From Acanthaster planci (Eukaryota; Echinodermata; Asteroidea; Valvatida; Acanthasteridae), in contig NW_019091418.1 of assembly GCF_001949145.1 (NCBI RefSeq), positions 3,366,065-3,416,087 on the forward strand: a DNA stretch of 50,023 nucleotides. The letters are read 5' to 3'. A program made the position numbers and the translations under genes. Of the stretch, positions 1 through 10,380 are shown piece after piece (positions within the stretch are counted from its first letter, which is position 1; each line of letters starts with the position of its first letter). The notes under the pieces were generated by a model. The model saw only the letters and a program-made list of their open reading frames with translations. It was not told the origin of the DNA and did no database searches.

Positions 1-73
1 AAATGTCAATGTTGGGAAACCATTTGTTTATTCATAAACCAAAAAGAACTTTTGCATTTAAAGATCAGCTTAC

Positions 74-258
74 CTTTGCACATCTCCAGAGCTCTCACTA
101 CCGAGTAGTACAGCTTCAGCTGAGAGATCAGCCATTGTACGATTGAGCTGATTGTCAAAATGCATGGCATGATGGACTGATGTGTCATGGAATTCAACAT
201 CAATGGAAGATTCCTCTTCAGTTTCGTAACAGCGGATAATTCCAACAGAGTTCCACTT
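74..258 (-). CDS. WDHD1: WDHD1 coding exon 10 (last exon in the window)
   Basis: 185 nt encoding KWNSVGIIRCYETEEESSID ... FHDTSVHHAMHF ... MADLSAEAVLLGSES, nearly collinear with human WDHD1 (NSIGIIRCYNDE, EFHDTSIHHATHL). Acceptor CTTGCAG, donor AAAG|GTAAGC. It ends in phase 2, so the gene must continue left of position 1. Confidence 0.93.
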
Positions 259-3200
259 CTGCAAGTCAAAGCAATAAAAAGTTTCGGCAAACAGTAACAT
301 CTGTTAGCAATTATAAAGATGAACAAAGAAATCAGCTGAAAGTGGGAAATGAACCTGTAACTCCCAGAATACTCTACCACCTGAGCTACCCAGTCCTTTG
401 TTAGTGGTTTTCTCCTCTGTAAATATCCTTGTTCGATGGTGCTAGTCAAAGGCACCTATTAACAAATGGGAAAAACCACCAACACATAGCTGGATAGCAT
501 AGTTGGTAGAGAACCAGTACAGTGTTCCAGAGGTCAAAGGTTCAAAATCCCACTTCAATTTCTTTGTTCTTCTTCATACTTAATATATAAGCACTCACTC
601 AATTTCCCAATATGGTTTGTTTGATATTTTTGCTCGTTAGAATGGAGTTTAGTGTTGTGTGGTTTCACAGTTACCTAACAAATTCAGTGTCCAAAATAGC
701 CTATTACCAAATCTTCTGATCCTCTGAGTTTGACTCGCTAATCCTGAGAGAATTAGTCTTGGAAAGAAAAAGTGATGGTGACAGTGGAAGGGTAGACACC
801 CTTACCATGAATCTACTGGATAGATGTACTGGAGTAGCAGCTGGGATAAATGGTTTTTGTAATGGTGTGGGTTTGAGCCCTTCATAAGCAGGTTGAGGGA
901 CAATACTGTCCAGAGCTCCTGACGCAATACTGACACCATCATCACCAGCACGAGAACTACCATCTAAAGATATCAAACACAAGCAACAATATGGTCAAAA
1001 TGCAGATTTGTAGATGAGGGAAATCTGTAAATCATGAGAGTAGCCTGACAAGCTGACCTACTATAGATAGAAATGATGAATAAAATATATGAAAACAAGA
1101 TAGATTGATAACGATACAAATGGTATCAATAGACATACGTATACCTGTGTAATGCTGTGGTGACAGAGAACACACCGTCATACTTATCCCATTTAATTTG
1201 TGTCTCAAAAGAATCTTTTACATATTTATCTTTGCAAAGACTACATGCAGGTATCAACTAACCCACTGAATTGTCATCATCTTGAATTTGCATGATGCGT
1301 TTATGCTGCATAATTGGCATGACATCATCACCATCTTCTTCTTCATTGACTGGTTTCTTTGATGCATTCTCAACTTCTGCTTGAGTGATAGCATCCAGAA
1401 AATCTTCATCAACTGCATCATCATCAAATAAATCAGCTGACTGCTTGAAAACAGGTACCTAGAAACAATGAGAAGGCTAACATTGAAACAATGAGAAGGC
1501 TAACATTGAATAGCTTGTGGCTTGAATTCAGACTGGAGGTCTTTTGTTGGTCTTGTGTGGTCTTGTGAAGGTCTTAAGTGTTCTCGACTACAAGACTGAT
1601 GCCCAAATACACTGATTGTTACAATGATGGACACCTGAATGTAATTGCTAGTAAGTACACACAATGCCAAAGGATTGTAAGCAGACAGCCAATCAAGTGG
1701 TAAGAAAAACTTGGCAGATTTTTGATTTTGGAAGATTTGTAACACCATACTAATCGTGGTGACTATTCATAAAACTAGCTCTTGATAGCCTTGGTCAAGA
1801 CGTTCGTCATTAGCCACACTGCATTGGTTAGCTCATTCTCCATTGTGTACATGTCCTCATGTGCATTGGCAGGGGAAAATCAAGCCGAATAGCGAACTCA
1901 TGCAGCCAGCAAGTGTGTAAATCAGCTGAATCAGGAAAACGCCTCAGTCCAACTGTTTCCAGAAAGGTTTAGGGCAGTGCTCACTATGATAATAGCCCAA
2001 GTTTATGTTCCAAATACTTTATTTCAATGGTTAACTGCTGCATGCATGCTGCGTGCATTCTGTGTGCAACCACATACCCATGGTACGATCATTAAAAGTG
2101 TGTAGAACGCAGTGAATTGCGTGCGGTACAGTATTTTGAACAGTTCATTCACTAGTGAAATTTTCCCAGGTCTTGACGTCTGGAACTGTCTAACATGGAG
2201 TAATAGTCTAAGTTTCAGTGTAATAGATGGTCAGTGATAAGGCCTAAACCTAGCTGTACATGTAGATCGTCTCAGCTTGGGTCCAAGTTGTCCATGTACC
2301 TTACAGCACTGCGAGGGCTACGCGATGAACAAATTTACATCCAACCATGGAGGTGGTCCAACTCGCACGAAAGAAGTTGGTATAAATGGCACACACAAGC
2401 TTCATGGCTGCCAGCTGTTCGGGACAGAAATCTTCTATTAGCTAGTAATTACCAATGTAGATTTCAAATGAGTTTTAGTGCAACGACGCAGTTCAACCAT
2501 GACTCAGCCAAGCTTAGCCAGCATTAAGTTTTGATGATGTGGTTGAATATTATGATAAGGACACAGGAATGAGCTGTGGACAATCCATAAATATGCACTC
2601 CCAAACTCATTTGGTATTCACAAACAAGCTTTGCGCAAGAAATCTTGCACAAAATAAAGAAAAACATAAGTCTTTGCGTATAGTTGGACCAAGGCGTTCA
2701 TCCGGCTTCAGCTGATCTGCATATCACGCTGGCCGCGTGAGGTCACTGTTCGCCTTGATTTTTCCGCTGTACATGACAAAAACACAATGGAAACGGATAG
2801 CTAGCCAGTACGGTACAGCTATTGACAAACACCTTGACCAAGGCTAAGCTTTTGGGGTTTTTCTTCCACTTTGTCAATTACAAATACTATAGTGCAATTC
2901 TTCAAGCTTGTGTCTACGAACTTTACATTCCCAGTGTGGACTCATGATCAACGGATGTTCAAATGATGCAAGAAGGCAAGACATTTTGTTAAGTTACCCA
3001 TGCCAACAGGATGTTTCTCCTTCTCACGAAAAGGAAGAGAACCAGTCAAGGAAATCATACCAAAAAATCCGGCTTACAATAGTCTTCACAGTTCAAGGAA
3101 AAATAAGTATTTTTCTTCAGTGCACGAAAACAACGGAAATGTCCACACTGGGTATGCAACATAAAACTGTGTCATGTTGCTACGCTACCTGTAATTCTGT

Positions 3201-6200
3201 CTTTCTGTCTGGCGGTATGACATTATCTAATACACCAACTTGTCCCATGACATCAGTATATGCTATCTCATTCCCATTTGCAGGGTTCCAAGCCATGCCA
3301 CTTATTGCCAGACCCTTGTTGTGTTTGGTTCTGTAAGACACACATACATGTATGGTCCCAAAGTAACATCAGAAGATTACACTGAATGAACACATATTGT
3401 CTTTGACAGAGAGCACTGAAGACCCTTTTGAGGTAGCCATCTTGAAAAGATGGCAAACCAAATCAAATATTTTAGTGAAACTATCACCGAGTCCCTTTCA
3501 CTTGAGCTTAATACCAGCCCATCTCCTATTGTAGGATATTCACAAGAATATTTGTACTTCACAACAGATGATCTGGCAGGAATTTCATTTTGAAACATAA
3601 GCTCTCCAGACTCTTTCACTCATCAAGAAGGCATACCTTCCTGAACAGTAGGCTTTCAAATTATTTTGGTTCCTAAATTTTGTGGACCTTAAGATCATCA
3701 TTCTATTAACTCTGGAAAAAAAAATTTAAAACTTATTTTTATAACAAAAGATCTGACCACAATACCGTCCACATGGAGATTGCATATAGCTACAAGAGTA
3801 CAAAGGAGGGCAGTATGTGAAATCTGGGAAGACGTCTAACATACAGACTGCTCTTTCAACTTATATTGTCGTACCTGTCAATGCACTTTTTGGTAATGAT
3901 GTCCCATATACAGATATTGCCATCTGTGTTAGCTGAAGCCAAGAATTGCCCACAAGGTGACCAAGCAGTTAATGACACAAACCCACCCACATCTTGAGGT
4001 GTCAGTGTGAAGGTTACATCCCAAGAATCTCGCTCATAAATCTGCACTTCCTTCTCAATAGGAACAGCTAGGAACTATTGCAAAAAAAATAAATAAATTG
4101 TTTATATTGCAATGTTAAAGATGAAAGGGCAAATCTATTCAAACGTGATCACCGAGAGTAGAACAACCAGATGGACAACACAATCTTCTACTACTGCTTA
4201 ACACATTGACTGTCGACTATGAGACCAATTCAGTGATGGATGTACTGGATTTTGACCAGTAAGAATACGCTGCAAATGCTGTAAAGCCTTACTGCAACAC
4301 CCCTACCAGACTGGATGTTTTCCAAAATCAGAGAATTTGGAAGCCTAGGGGGATGTTCGGTATACCCGAATGTTCGGTATGGCAGTATTATAGCAGCATT
4401 CAACTGTAACAAGACAAAGAGATCAAGTGACTCCTCATTGTTTCTGAGGAAGTTACACTTCAAAAGATTCATTTTCACAGTAAAACTCACCTCTCCTGAC
4501 TGTGGTTTCCATGACAACCTGCACAGTGTTTTTGACAAGCTAGAAAGAAACAAATAAAATAATGATAATGTCTTTTTGTTTTGTCTGTTATACCTGTGGT
4601 AATAGAGCCACCCATTGGTGTTATATGAGTACATAAACACGTATGGGAACCATGGCTTTTCTCTTCATATTGTCCGTGCCAAAGTTTGTTTGTACATAGA
4701 TGAAAAAGAAGCACCCAATGTCGTTTATACTGTGAAACTCTAAATACAAAAGCAAATACATGTACCTTCTCCTACAGGTTGTCACTGTAAGGCTGAAAGG
4801 TTACAGGAAAGGTGTTTTCTGTCATAGGTTTTGCTCTCCAAATAAAAAAGTGCTAAAGCTCTGGTCAAGAAGCGAATCTGTGAAACAGTGTTAACAGAAC
4901 CTCCATAAAGAGAACACCCATAAAAGTGAGCCAAGATAAGACATGACCCAAAAGTCCTCAACCTTCCAAAAACTGAAGAACCGAGGACTGTTTATGTTTT
5001 TGGAAAGCATACCTGACATCACTGCATTTTGGTATGAGTGACACTGATTTTTCCCAGGATTGATCTGCAATGTTCCAGATTTTAAGTGTTCCATCACAGC
5101 TTGAAGATGCCTGTTAAGAAATGCAGACAGTGCTATGGTTTAAAACCGTCATGTACAGCATGTCTTTTTATCAGATTTTATTTTTCAACAAATATTCTGA
5201 GGACTACAGTGTATGTGGGAAAGAACATTTGTACAATTGGTGCATTTCTAAGGTTCTGTACACTCTTTGTTTGAAGCCTTTAACCTGAACTGTGTGATTT
5301 TTATAAACCTTCAGTTTAAGGAAATCAAACAATGGGAGCAAATCACTTTTGACCACTATGGAAACTAATGAATTCAATGAGTTGATAAATGCATGATAAA
5401 ACAAGCTTTTAACCAGAAATGTTCTTTGTAACTCTGGTGACAAGGGTGTCATATCCTACAAACTTAGCAATTTCTTTATCGGCACACAAAAAATATAGAA
5501 ATCAAATGAATTACTTTAAGTAGGAACCCAGTGTTACACTCTGTGTGCTTAAACTTTCCTGGATATACAGGCTGTAAAAGGTAACAGTAACTTTCTTCTA
5601 ACATCCTCAATTCTTCAAAATCTACTGGAACATCTAGGTGAATTTTGAATGAAAACAGATGGTAGGGTTATGCAAAGCTTCTGGGACCTCATCATTTGTA
5701 ATGACAACTTAAAAACAAATATGAATAATTTTGAAATACTTACAATGTATTCATTTTTAGGATCTATTGCCACACTGAGAACAGGTGCATTGTGGCCATG
5801 GAAGGATTTCTGATTAGTGCCCTCAATATCAATGCATTTCATGGAGAAATCACTGTAAAAAAGGGGGAAGACACCAAGATTTGGTCAAAGCAGATGTTCC
5901 CCATGTAAAACAATCCTGATGCCATGGGTCTTTGGCTGGATTCCATGTTTTCATCTTGTGTGCAGGCAAATGTTTATTACACTTGGGTCAATTATATTAC
6001 CTTCTTGATATAGGTTAAAATAACCATGTGAAGCATGGGAATTATGAGTATGATGAAGAATGCACTCTTGCTAATGCAGAGGTTGCACTCCTGCTATATA
6101 TGCAGTAAGGAGTGAAGTAAGACACCCAAACACTGCCTTAGAGGATTTACATGTATAAAACCACGAGGGGAATTTTCCATGACTTTTGTCAAAACAGTTA

Positions 6201-7346
6201 ATTAACAGACAATTTCTAATGAACTTAGTCTATAATGAACAATGAAGACATTTAGATAAAGTAAGGTACCAGTATCAGCAGATTTTTGAAGAAAAATGAA
6301 GAATTAAAGTGTGAATGCCAAAAACCTGATATACATGAATGAAATTAACAACCATTTGGTGTAACAAGAGACAATTGTATTGGAAAGGATCATTATAGTA
6401 ATTCCATGCAAAAGTGACAAAAAAATGGAAAACATAGTTTTGAGCTACTTTGCAATACTGCAGTATCTCTCTTCATACACATGTATATGTAGCATAACAT
6501 TCCAATGGACGGCAGACAACTTACATGTAGATAATTCTTCAACAAAATCTTTTGAGTTTACCTGGCACCGGCTAGCAACTTCTCACCATCTTGACTCAAA
6601 CAGAAGTGGGTAACAGGTGCAGTGAATCTTGTCACAATCCCATCTGGGCTTCCCTCTGGAAAAGTATGAGCCTGAATTGTGTTGGCTTCAGAGGCTGTGT
6701 ACAGTCTGTTGTTCTGAAGACAAAAACCACAACACGAATGTCAGACATAAAACAGCGAGGCATGCAAAGAAGGATCATTGATCTGTTTCTACAACCAATA
6801 AGGTTTGTATTAAGCCAAAGTCTGACAAGAATTAGTTCAAACAACCAATATTCCAATGGAGGCCAAAAATTGTTCAAATTTGTACTGTGAATAAGGTTTA
6901 CAATGTGCCGAGTTCCTATATTTTTGTTTAATATATTCTTGATATAAAACGCAACTAGCCAAATCCCCATGGGGTCATTCTTGACACACTTTTATTCTAT
7001 TAAATACTCGTGATATAACCATCCGAGGCTCCATAACTTGTGTCTATGATTCATCCTGTGTGACTTCAGCCTGATATTTAGGAATTATAGCTGCAATAGA
7101 AATCAAGAAAGATCAGTATATTAGTTTCCTATTCCCAACTTTCCTTTTTATGCATACCTTCAATGCAATAGCATAAGCAACATCACCAACACTAACAGAC
7201 TCAGGATCATCATCGTCCATACTCTTCCATATTCGAATATCACCATCACTCCCACATGTCAGGATATGTTTCCCCGTCTCCTCATAACAGACATCAGTAT
7301 GACCTTCACTGTGACCCATCCTCATCTGTTGTTTATTCAGAGGCAT
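74..7346 (-). CDS. WDHD1: WDHD1 (And-1/Ctf4-like) replisome adaptor, 5' part, ten exons, truncated by window edge
   Basis: WDHD1 is a nuclear homotrimeric adaptor that links the CMG helicase to DNA polymerase alpha-primase at replication forks; that role is known for the family. The joined reading frame is 7346-7158, 6713-6562, 5852-5744, 5110-5013, 4539-4491, 4074-3875, 3330-3189, 1458-1263, 963-806, 258-74. Every junction is GT-AG and keeps frame, giving about 493 residues. It begins MPLNKQQMRMGHSEGHTDVC, like human WDHD1, and shows WD40 units with GDIRIW, GTLKIW and GNICIW endings (residues 1 to about 300). An acidic linker (about 314-390) follows, then the start of the SepB domain (RFMVKWNSVGIIRCY, FHDTSVHHA). 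The human protein is about 1129 aa, so the remaining SepB region and C-terminal HMG box lie beyond position 1. Introns are 299-1730 bp. The start ATG is fixed by homology. A possible 5' UTR splice acceptor ends at 7376 (T-rich/C-rich tract then TAG). Confidence 0.95.
330..405 (-). repeat. tRNA-derived SINE fragment in WDHD1 intron 9
   Basis: On the minus strand, TAGCTCAGGTGGTAGAG (388-372) matches an RNA polymerase III A box and GGTTCATTTCCC (355-344) a B box. The spacing fits a tRNA head, but there is no foldable anticodon arm. I infer a decayed tRNA-derived SINE. Confidence 0.55.
487..556 (+). repeat. tRNA-derived SINE fragment, opposite orientation, WDHD1 intron 9
   Basis: TAGCATAGTTGGTAGAG (495-511) resembles an A box and GGTTCAAAATCC (539-550) a B box with one extra base. 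It lies about 100 bp from the minus-strand SINE fragment and points the other way. Confidence 0.5.
806..963 (-). CDS. WDHD1: WDHD1 coding exon 9
   Basis: 158 nt encoding SSRAGDDGVSIASG ... YEGLKPTPLQKPFIPAATPV and HLSSRFM. This is the entry to the central domain (human PTPRQKPFQSGSTPLHLTHRFM). Acceptor TATCTTTAG, donor ATG|GTAAGG. With exon 8 it closes to phase 0. Confidence 0.92.
1263..1458 (-). CDS. WDHD1: WDHD1 coding exon 8, acidic linker
   Basis: 196 nt encoding a strongly acidic linker (ADLFDDDAVDEDFLDAI, NEEEDGDDVMP, IQDDDNSV) with the DLFD motif also present in the human linker. The acceptor TTTCTAG is directly preceded by an exact 23-bp tandem duplication. The donor is GTGG|GTTAGT; phase 1. 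Confidence 0.88.
1459..3188 (-). other. WDHD1 intron 7 (longest intron)
   Basis: A 1.73-kb intron bounded by GTAGCG and TTTCTAG. It holds an exact 23-bp tandem duplication at its 3' end (1462-1507) and a GGTCTTG-rich stretch (about 1535-1605). I see no coding exon or RNA gene in the rest. Confidence 0.85.
1462..1507. repeat. Exact 23-bp tandem duplication at a splice acceptor
   Basis: Two identical 23-bp units (1462-1484 and 1485-1507) lie immediately upstream, in the gene's sense, of the WDHD1 exon 8 acceptor. Each unit contains a pyrimidine tract (CCTTCTCATTGTTTC), so the 3' splice-site region has been doubled. Confidence 0.9.
3189..3330 (-). CDS. WDHD1: WDHD1 coding exon 7
   Basis: 142 nt encoding TKHNKGLAISGMAWNPANG ... 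EIAYTDVMGQVGVLDNVIPP, the last recognisable propeller strands (human GYAICGLAWHPTCGRISYTD). Acceptor CTTACAG, donor CAG|GTAGCG. Phase returns to 0. Confidence 0.92.
3875..4074 (-). CDS. WDHD1: WDHD1 coding exon 6
   Basis: 200 nt encoding FLAVPIEKEVQIYERDSW ... LTAWSPCGQFLASANTDG ... ICIWDIITKKCIDR, aligning with human VTWSPCGQYLAAGSINGLI. The acceptor follows a T-rich tract (TTTTGCAATAG); the donor is ACAG|GTACGA. It ends in phase 2. Confidence 0.93.
4491..4539 (-). CDS. WDHD1: WDHD1 coding exon 5 (49-nt small exon)
   Basis: A short exon encoding LSKTLCRLSWKPQSGE, matching human SICRLAWQPKSGK. Acceptor TTTCTTTCTAG, donor GAG|GTGAGT. With exon 4 it sums to a whole number of codons. Automatic gene callers may miss it because of its size. 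Confidence 0.9.
5013..5110 (-). CDS. WDHD1: WDHD1 coding exon 4
   Basis: 98 nt encoding ASSSCDGTLKIWNIADQSW and ...LIPKCSDV, the WD-strand counterpart of human SASCDGSVRVWQISDQT. Acceptor TTAACAG, donor CAG|GTATGC; ends in phase 2. Confidence 0.92.
5744..5852 (-). CDS. WDHD1: WDHD1 coding exon 3
   Basis: 109 nt after a TTTTTTACAG acceptor. It encodes DFSMKCIDIEGTNQKSFHGH and APVLSVAIDPKNEYI, matching the human segment with FRGHDAPVLSLSFDPKD. The donor is ATT|GTAAGT; phase returns to 0. Confidence 0.93.
6562..6713 (-). CDS. WDHD1: WDHD1 coding exon 2
   Basis: 152 nt between acceptor TCTTCAG and donor GTAAAC. It encodes NNRLYTASEANTIQ ... HTFPEGSPDGIVTRFTAPV ... KLLAGAS, which aligns with human WDHD1 (HTFPEGVPDGILTRF). 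It ends in phase 2; the split Ser codon is completed in exon 3. Confidence 0.9.
7158..7346 (-). CDS. WDHD1: WDHD1 coding exon 1
   Basis: 63 codons, from the initiator Met to ...AYAIALK, covering the first WD40 unit (GHSEGHTDVC ... CGSDGDIRIW) and the DDDDPE stretch typical of WDHD1. The donor is AAG|GTATGC at 7157/7156; phase 0. Confidence 0.93.
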
Positions 7347-7547
7347 CTTGACAGATTGGCGGATGAAAATTTACACTAGAATGGGGGGACAAAATGTACA
7401 GAATATCCTGAGAAGTGACAGGTTTTTTAATCAGTCATTAAAATGTTTCATCCTTTATGACATCAATTTTATTGATCATATGCTGCTTTGTTTTGCACCT
7501 GTTCTTATTTACCCCTTCTGTTGATTGTAGGAGGTCCAATAATATTG

Positions 7548-7625
7548 TGATCCTGGGCAAATCACTTCGCCCCTATGTGCTTCTCTTCACCCAGGCGGAG
7601 TATATCAGTACCTACATGTATGAGG
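7548..7625 (+). repeat. SINE-tail-like fragment
   Basis: The segment with CCTGGGCAAATCACTTCGCC and CTTCTCTTCACCCAGG resembles the body or tail of SINEs I recall from marine invertebrates (GGGCAAG-CACTT ... CTTCACCCAGG). No A or B box adjoins it. Assignment is by memory only. Confidence 0.4.
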
Positions 7626-7683
7626 GAAGATATTGGTATATTATGTTTATCTACTGGCGCAGGGGGTGTAGTCAAGGCATTTA

Positions 7684-7702
7684 CTTGGGGGAGGGGGGGG
7701 GC
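7684..7702 (+). repeat. Poly-G run
   Basis: G5-A-G9 run ending in GCAGG. It is a low-complexity tract that could contribute to a G-quadruplex, though only two long runs are present. Confidence 0.7.
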
Positions 7703-8143
7703 AGGTGTGCCAGAGTCACTTTGCTGACTTGTAACTTGTTCCCCAACCTTGTATCTTGTAAAATTCACAAAGTGCAGAAATTGGACATCCGTGGTTCTAC
7801 ATGTACTCTATATTTCATGCTTCGGGGGAATGCCGACGGCCAAAATGTATCATTTACATGTATGTACCAATTTTGGATTCACTTGCCAACTAAAGCTCTA
7901 TTTGCCTACTGGGATTGATTATTGGAAGGGTGCCACAACCTCCCCCCTACATCCCTCCAGTCACTACGACCCTACGTTTGCACCTGATATGACAGAATTG
8001 GGCTATTATACTCACAGGGAGTTGAAATGGTTTCAGAAATGTTCGGATGTTGCCGCCCAATATGCAGGGATGATATTTTGCCACTTTTGGTTTACAGATA
8101 CTGAAAGATACTGTGAGATCCTGTGTGCCTTACAAATGCTTTG

Positions 8144-8165
8144 ATATTATTATTATTATTATATT
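8144..8165 (+). repeat. (ATT)n microsatellite
   Basis: About seven ATT/TAT units follow CCTTACAAATGCTTTGAT. Short TTA-type microsatellites after a CCTT...CTTTGA sequence are typical of L2/CR1 LINE 3' ends, so this may be a LINE tail relic. Confidence 0.6.
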
Positions 8166-8708
8166 AAGTATACATGTACTAGTAACCATTGCTCCACATG
8201 TTTGAATCCTTGGGAAAAATTCTCCAATTTCAATGAGCCTTACCCATTATTCCAGAGATAAAACTGGCTTTTACTGCTATTCACATATCTGCCATTCACA
8301 CTGAATGTTTAGAAGGTCCCTGAAGGTGATTTCACGTAGTCAAGTTCTAAAGATATCCTACCTCAACAATGCAGCGGGATATGGAGTCACAGTTGACTAC
8401 CCACAGTAAATATGTTCATCTAAATGTTTGTCTAACAACAACTGTCTATTCATTGTGCATTCCTTCATTCTCAAAATCTGACTCCTTATCCACGTAGCGA
8501 AGCTACACAGTAGTGCTATGAACTTCATGCTGGGTTGTCAAGCTAGCTGTTTACGCAAGTTTAAAATGTTGAGAAATATGTACTTCAAGGAGTGATATTT
8601 TGCAAAGATACGCTTAAACTGTTGTGAGACTAATAAAGTGTCTGTTTTCCATGTAATTTGGGGATTTATTTAAAGCAAAATGGTTGAGCCGATTTGTGTG
8701 GTTCCCCG

Positions 8709-8795
8709 ACCACAGAACTGTGCGGTCCAACGTCTGCTCTGCTCCCATGTGCAGGTGACGTGGGAGCAGACGTCGGACCCCACAGTTCTGGGGGT
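8709..8795. repeat. Hairpin repeat, copy 1 (near-perfect inverted repeat)
   Basis: The arm around 8710-8748 (CCACAGAACTGTGCGGTCC ... CTCCCA) pairs with the arm around 8760-8795 (TGGGAGCAGACGTCGGACCC ... CAGTTCTGGGGGT). There are few mismatches, one 3-nt bulge and a short loop. It is GC-rich against an AT-rich background and shares its core with two further copies at 8954 and 12462. Confidence 0.85.
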
Positions 8796-8950
8796 AAAGT
8801 GGAACTTGAATCCCACTAGTCATGCCAGTAGTAGCACTAGTAAGCTAGTAGGCCTACTGTGACAATGACACGGTAGGCCTTACGGTTACAATTGTAGGTC
8901 TAAGCTAAGTACAGGATGCGTTTCTTAAATCGAAAAGGTGTTTTCTGAAT

Positions 8951-8998
8951 ACCCCCGACGTCCGCCCTGGAGCGGGCCGGACGTCGGACCCCACAGTT
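8951..8998. repeat. Hairpin repeat, copy 2 (short)
   Basis: CCGACGTCCGCCC and CGGGCCGGACGTCGG form a hairpin with one bulged G around TGGAG, followed by ACCCCACAGTT as in copy 1. It lacks the matching outer part of the left arm. Confidence 0.8.
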
Positions 8999-9181
8999 GA
9001 AATATAACTTAGGGCCTACCTCCTCTCAAAAGCGGTTTCATCTACACATACCTCGGATGTGCCAGGGTACATTTACACAGTTACACTACAACGTAGAATT
9101 TCAACTTTTATAGATAGTAAATGGTAGTACATCATACATACATGTACAAGACATGATGGATGCGTTAAATTCCCACCCAGA

Positions 9182-9240
9182 TTTCCCGCAAAATAACGTC
9201 ATCACGCGCCAACGTTGACAAATTATAATAGAGGGCGCCC
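9182..9240 (-). promoter_or_regulatory. Candidate WDHD1 promoter element with E2F-type sites
   Basis: TTTCCCGC at 9182-9189 is a full match to the E2F consensus TTTSSCGC. CGCGCCAA (9205-9212) is a second E2F-like core on the minus strand. They flank AACGTCAT (CREB half site) and lie next to an AT-rich TATTATAATT (minus) and the palindrome GGGCGCCC (9233-9240). Replication genes are classic E2F targets. It lies 1.8 kb upstream of the WDHD1 ATG, so a 5' UTR intron would be needed. Confidence 0.4.
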
Positions 9241-9812
9241 TGTACGCTGACCATGAAGCTCTATGAGTGCAGTGTTTCAATTCAAGGAAAATACTCCGCC
9301 GGGGGCGCTTAGAAAGTAACCCTACCGATTCTTTCGAAAAGAGGGGTCTATGTGGCCAAGAAATTGTGGAATTGTGAAAATATGGCCGAGAATCATCTCT
9401 GTAGATTCAAGAGCATTTATCTGGGGAAAAGCAGACAAAAATGCGATTGAAAATTTGTCAGAAGAGGCCATGAAAGAAGGGATGCTGAGAAAACTTGGGA
9501 ACATTTACTTTGTGGGGGCGAGCTTGTTTGAATTTAAAATTCATCGGTTAACCTACTAGAAATTGAAAATCAAATGATATGCGAAGGACCAAACAACGCA
9601 TTTTTTTGTTTGAGAGGCATCAGGGACTTCAGTTGCCTGCCTGGGGGTCCAAACGTTGTTGATTTTACACAATATTCAATGGAGCTTGAATTAGTTCAGT
9701 GCTCCCCTAGGGTTGCACTGCACAAGATACGCGCCCACAGTACTAGAAAACAGTGCAAAATCACACTAAAATAGCGCCGTCTGTTGACTCTCGGGAAGAA
9801 GTTGGCCTCCGA

Positions 9813-9822
9813 TTTTCCCGCC
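9813..9822 (+). promoter_or_regulatory. Further E2F-consensus site
   Basis: TTTTCCCGCC is a perfect E2F motif in the shared WDHD1/SOCS intergenic space. A single 10-bp match could be chance, but it is close to the 9.18-kb cluster. Confidence 0.3.
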
Positions 9823-10244
9823 ACTGAAAATTCTAGATTAGGGCCAGAAGTTCACTTTTCGTTTCAATTTTATCGGGGCTAGCCACGCGATTTTTTAGTT
9901 ATTCGCCCTTCCTCGAAGATGCCCGGTACCCCAAAACAGTAATAACACTATACGTTAAGTTCTGAATGTAGCCGCCCGCGTCTATCCAAAAGGGCCCACA
10001 GGTTGGGGTGTTTTGTGAAAGAGATACCCCAAATTGGAAACCAACAGTCCCAAATTTGTGATCTATAGATATATCTCCATGGTCCCTCCTGACTATGGCA
10101 TGTCTTATTGTAAAAACCCAGCGCGATATCAAAATATTAATGAACTCACGTGAAGAAATGCACCGATTTGGTGGAATGCAGTATGACGCCAAGTGAGGGC
10201 ATAATGATGAACTGCGCCATACCGAACAGACTGTGTCCGATGGG

Positions 10245-10380
10245 CCGATCAACGCCGAGTGGATAACCCCTCAAGATTGTTGCCCTGGTTCGATTACCAG
10301 CCCCAGGACGTGGTCTCTCCTGTGCCTAGAGGATTTTTTCTCCGTGTTCTCCAATTTTTTCCTCCTTCCTTAAATGTGAC
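10245..10380 (+). repeat. tRNA-derived SINE
   Basis: ACGCCGAGTGGATAACCCC (A-box-like, from 10251) is followed by GGTTCGATTACC (B box, near 10287). A body then continues with GTGGTCTCTCCTGTGCC and a CTCCGTGTTCTCC/TTTCCTCC stretch. Several invertebrate SINE families carry a similar CTCCGGGTACTCC motif (from memory). It is slightly diverged and there is no evident poly(A) tail. Confidence 0.6.

Noticed and set aside
2908-3336. 142-codon plus-strand frame
   Set aside because: Its right half is antisense to WDHD1 exon 7; the left half is intron.
6632-6970. 112-codon minus-strand frame overlapping WDHD1 exon 2
   Set aside because: It is a different reading frame from the conserved one and crosses the intron-exon boundary.
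7457-7918. 153-codon plus-strand frame with a hydrophobic, signal-peptide-like start
   Set aside because: It runs through a SINE-like fragment and a poly-G tract, and the protein is low-complexity after the first 25 residues.
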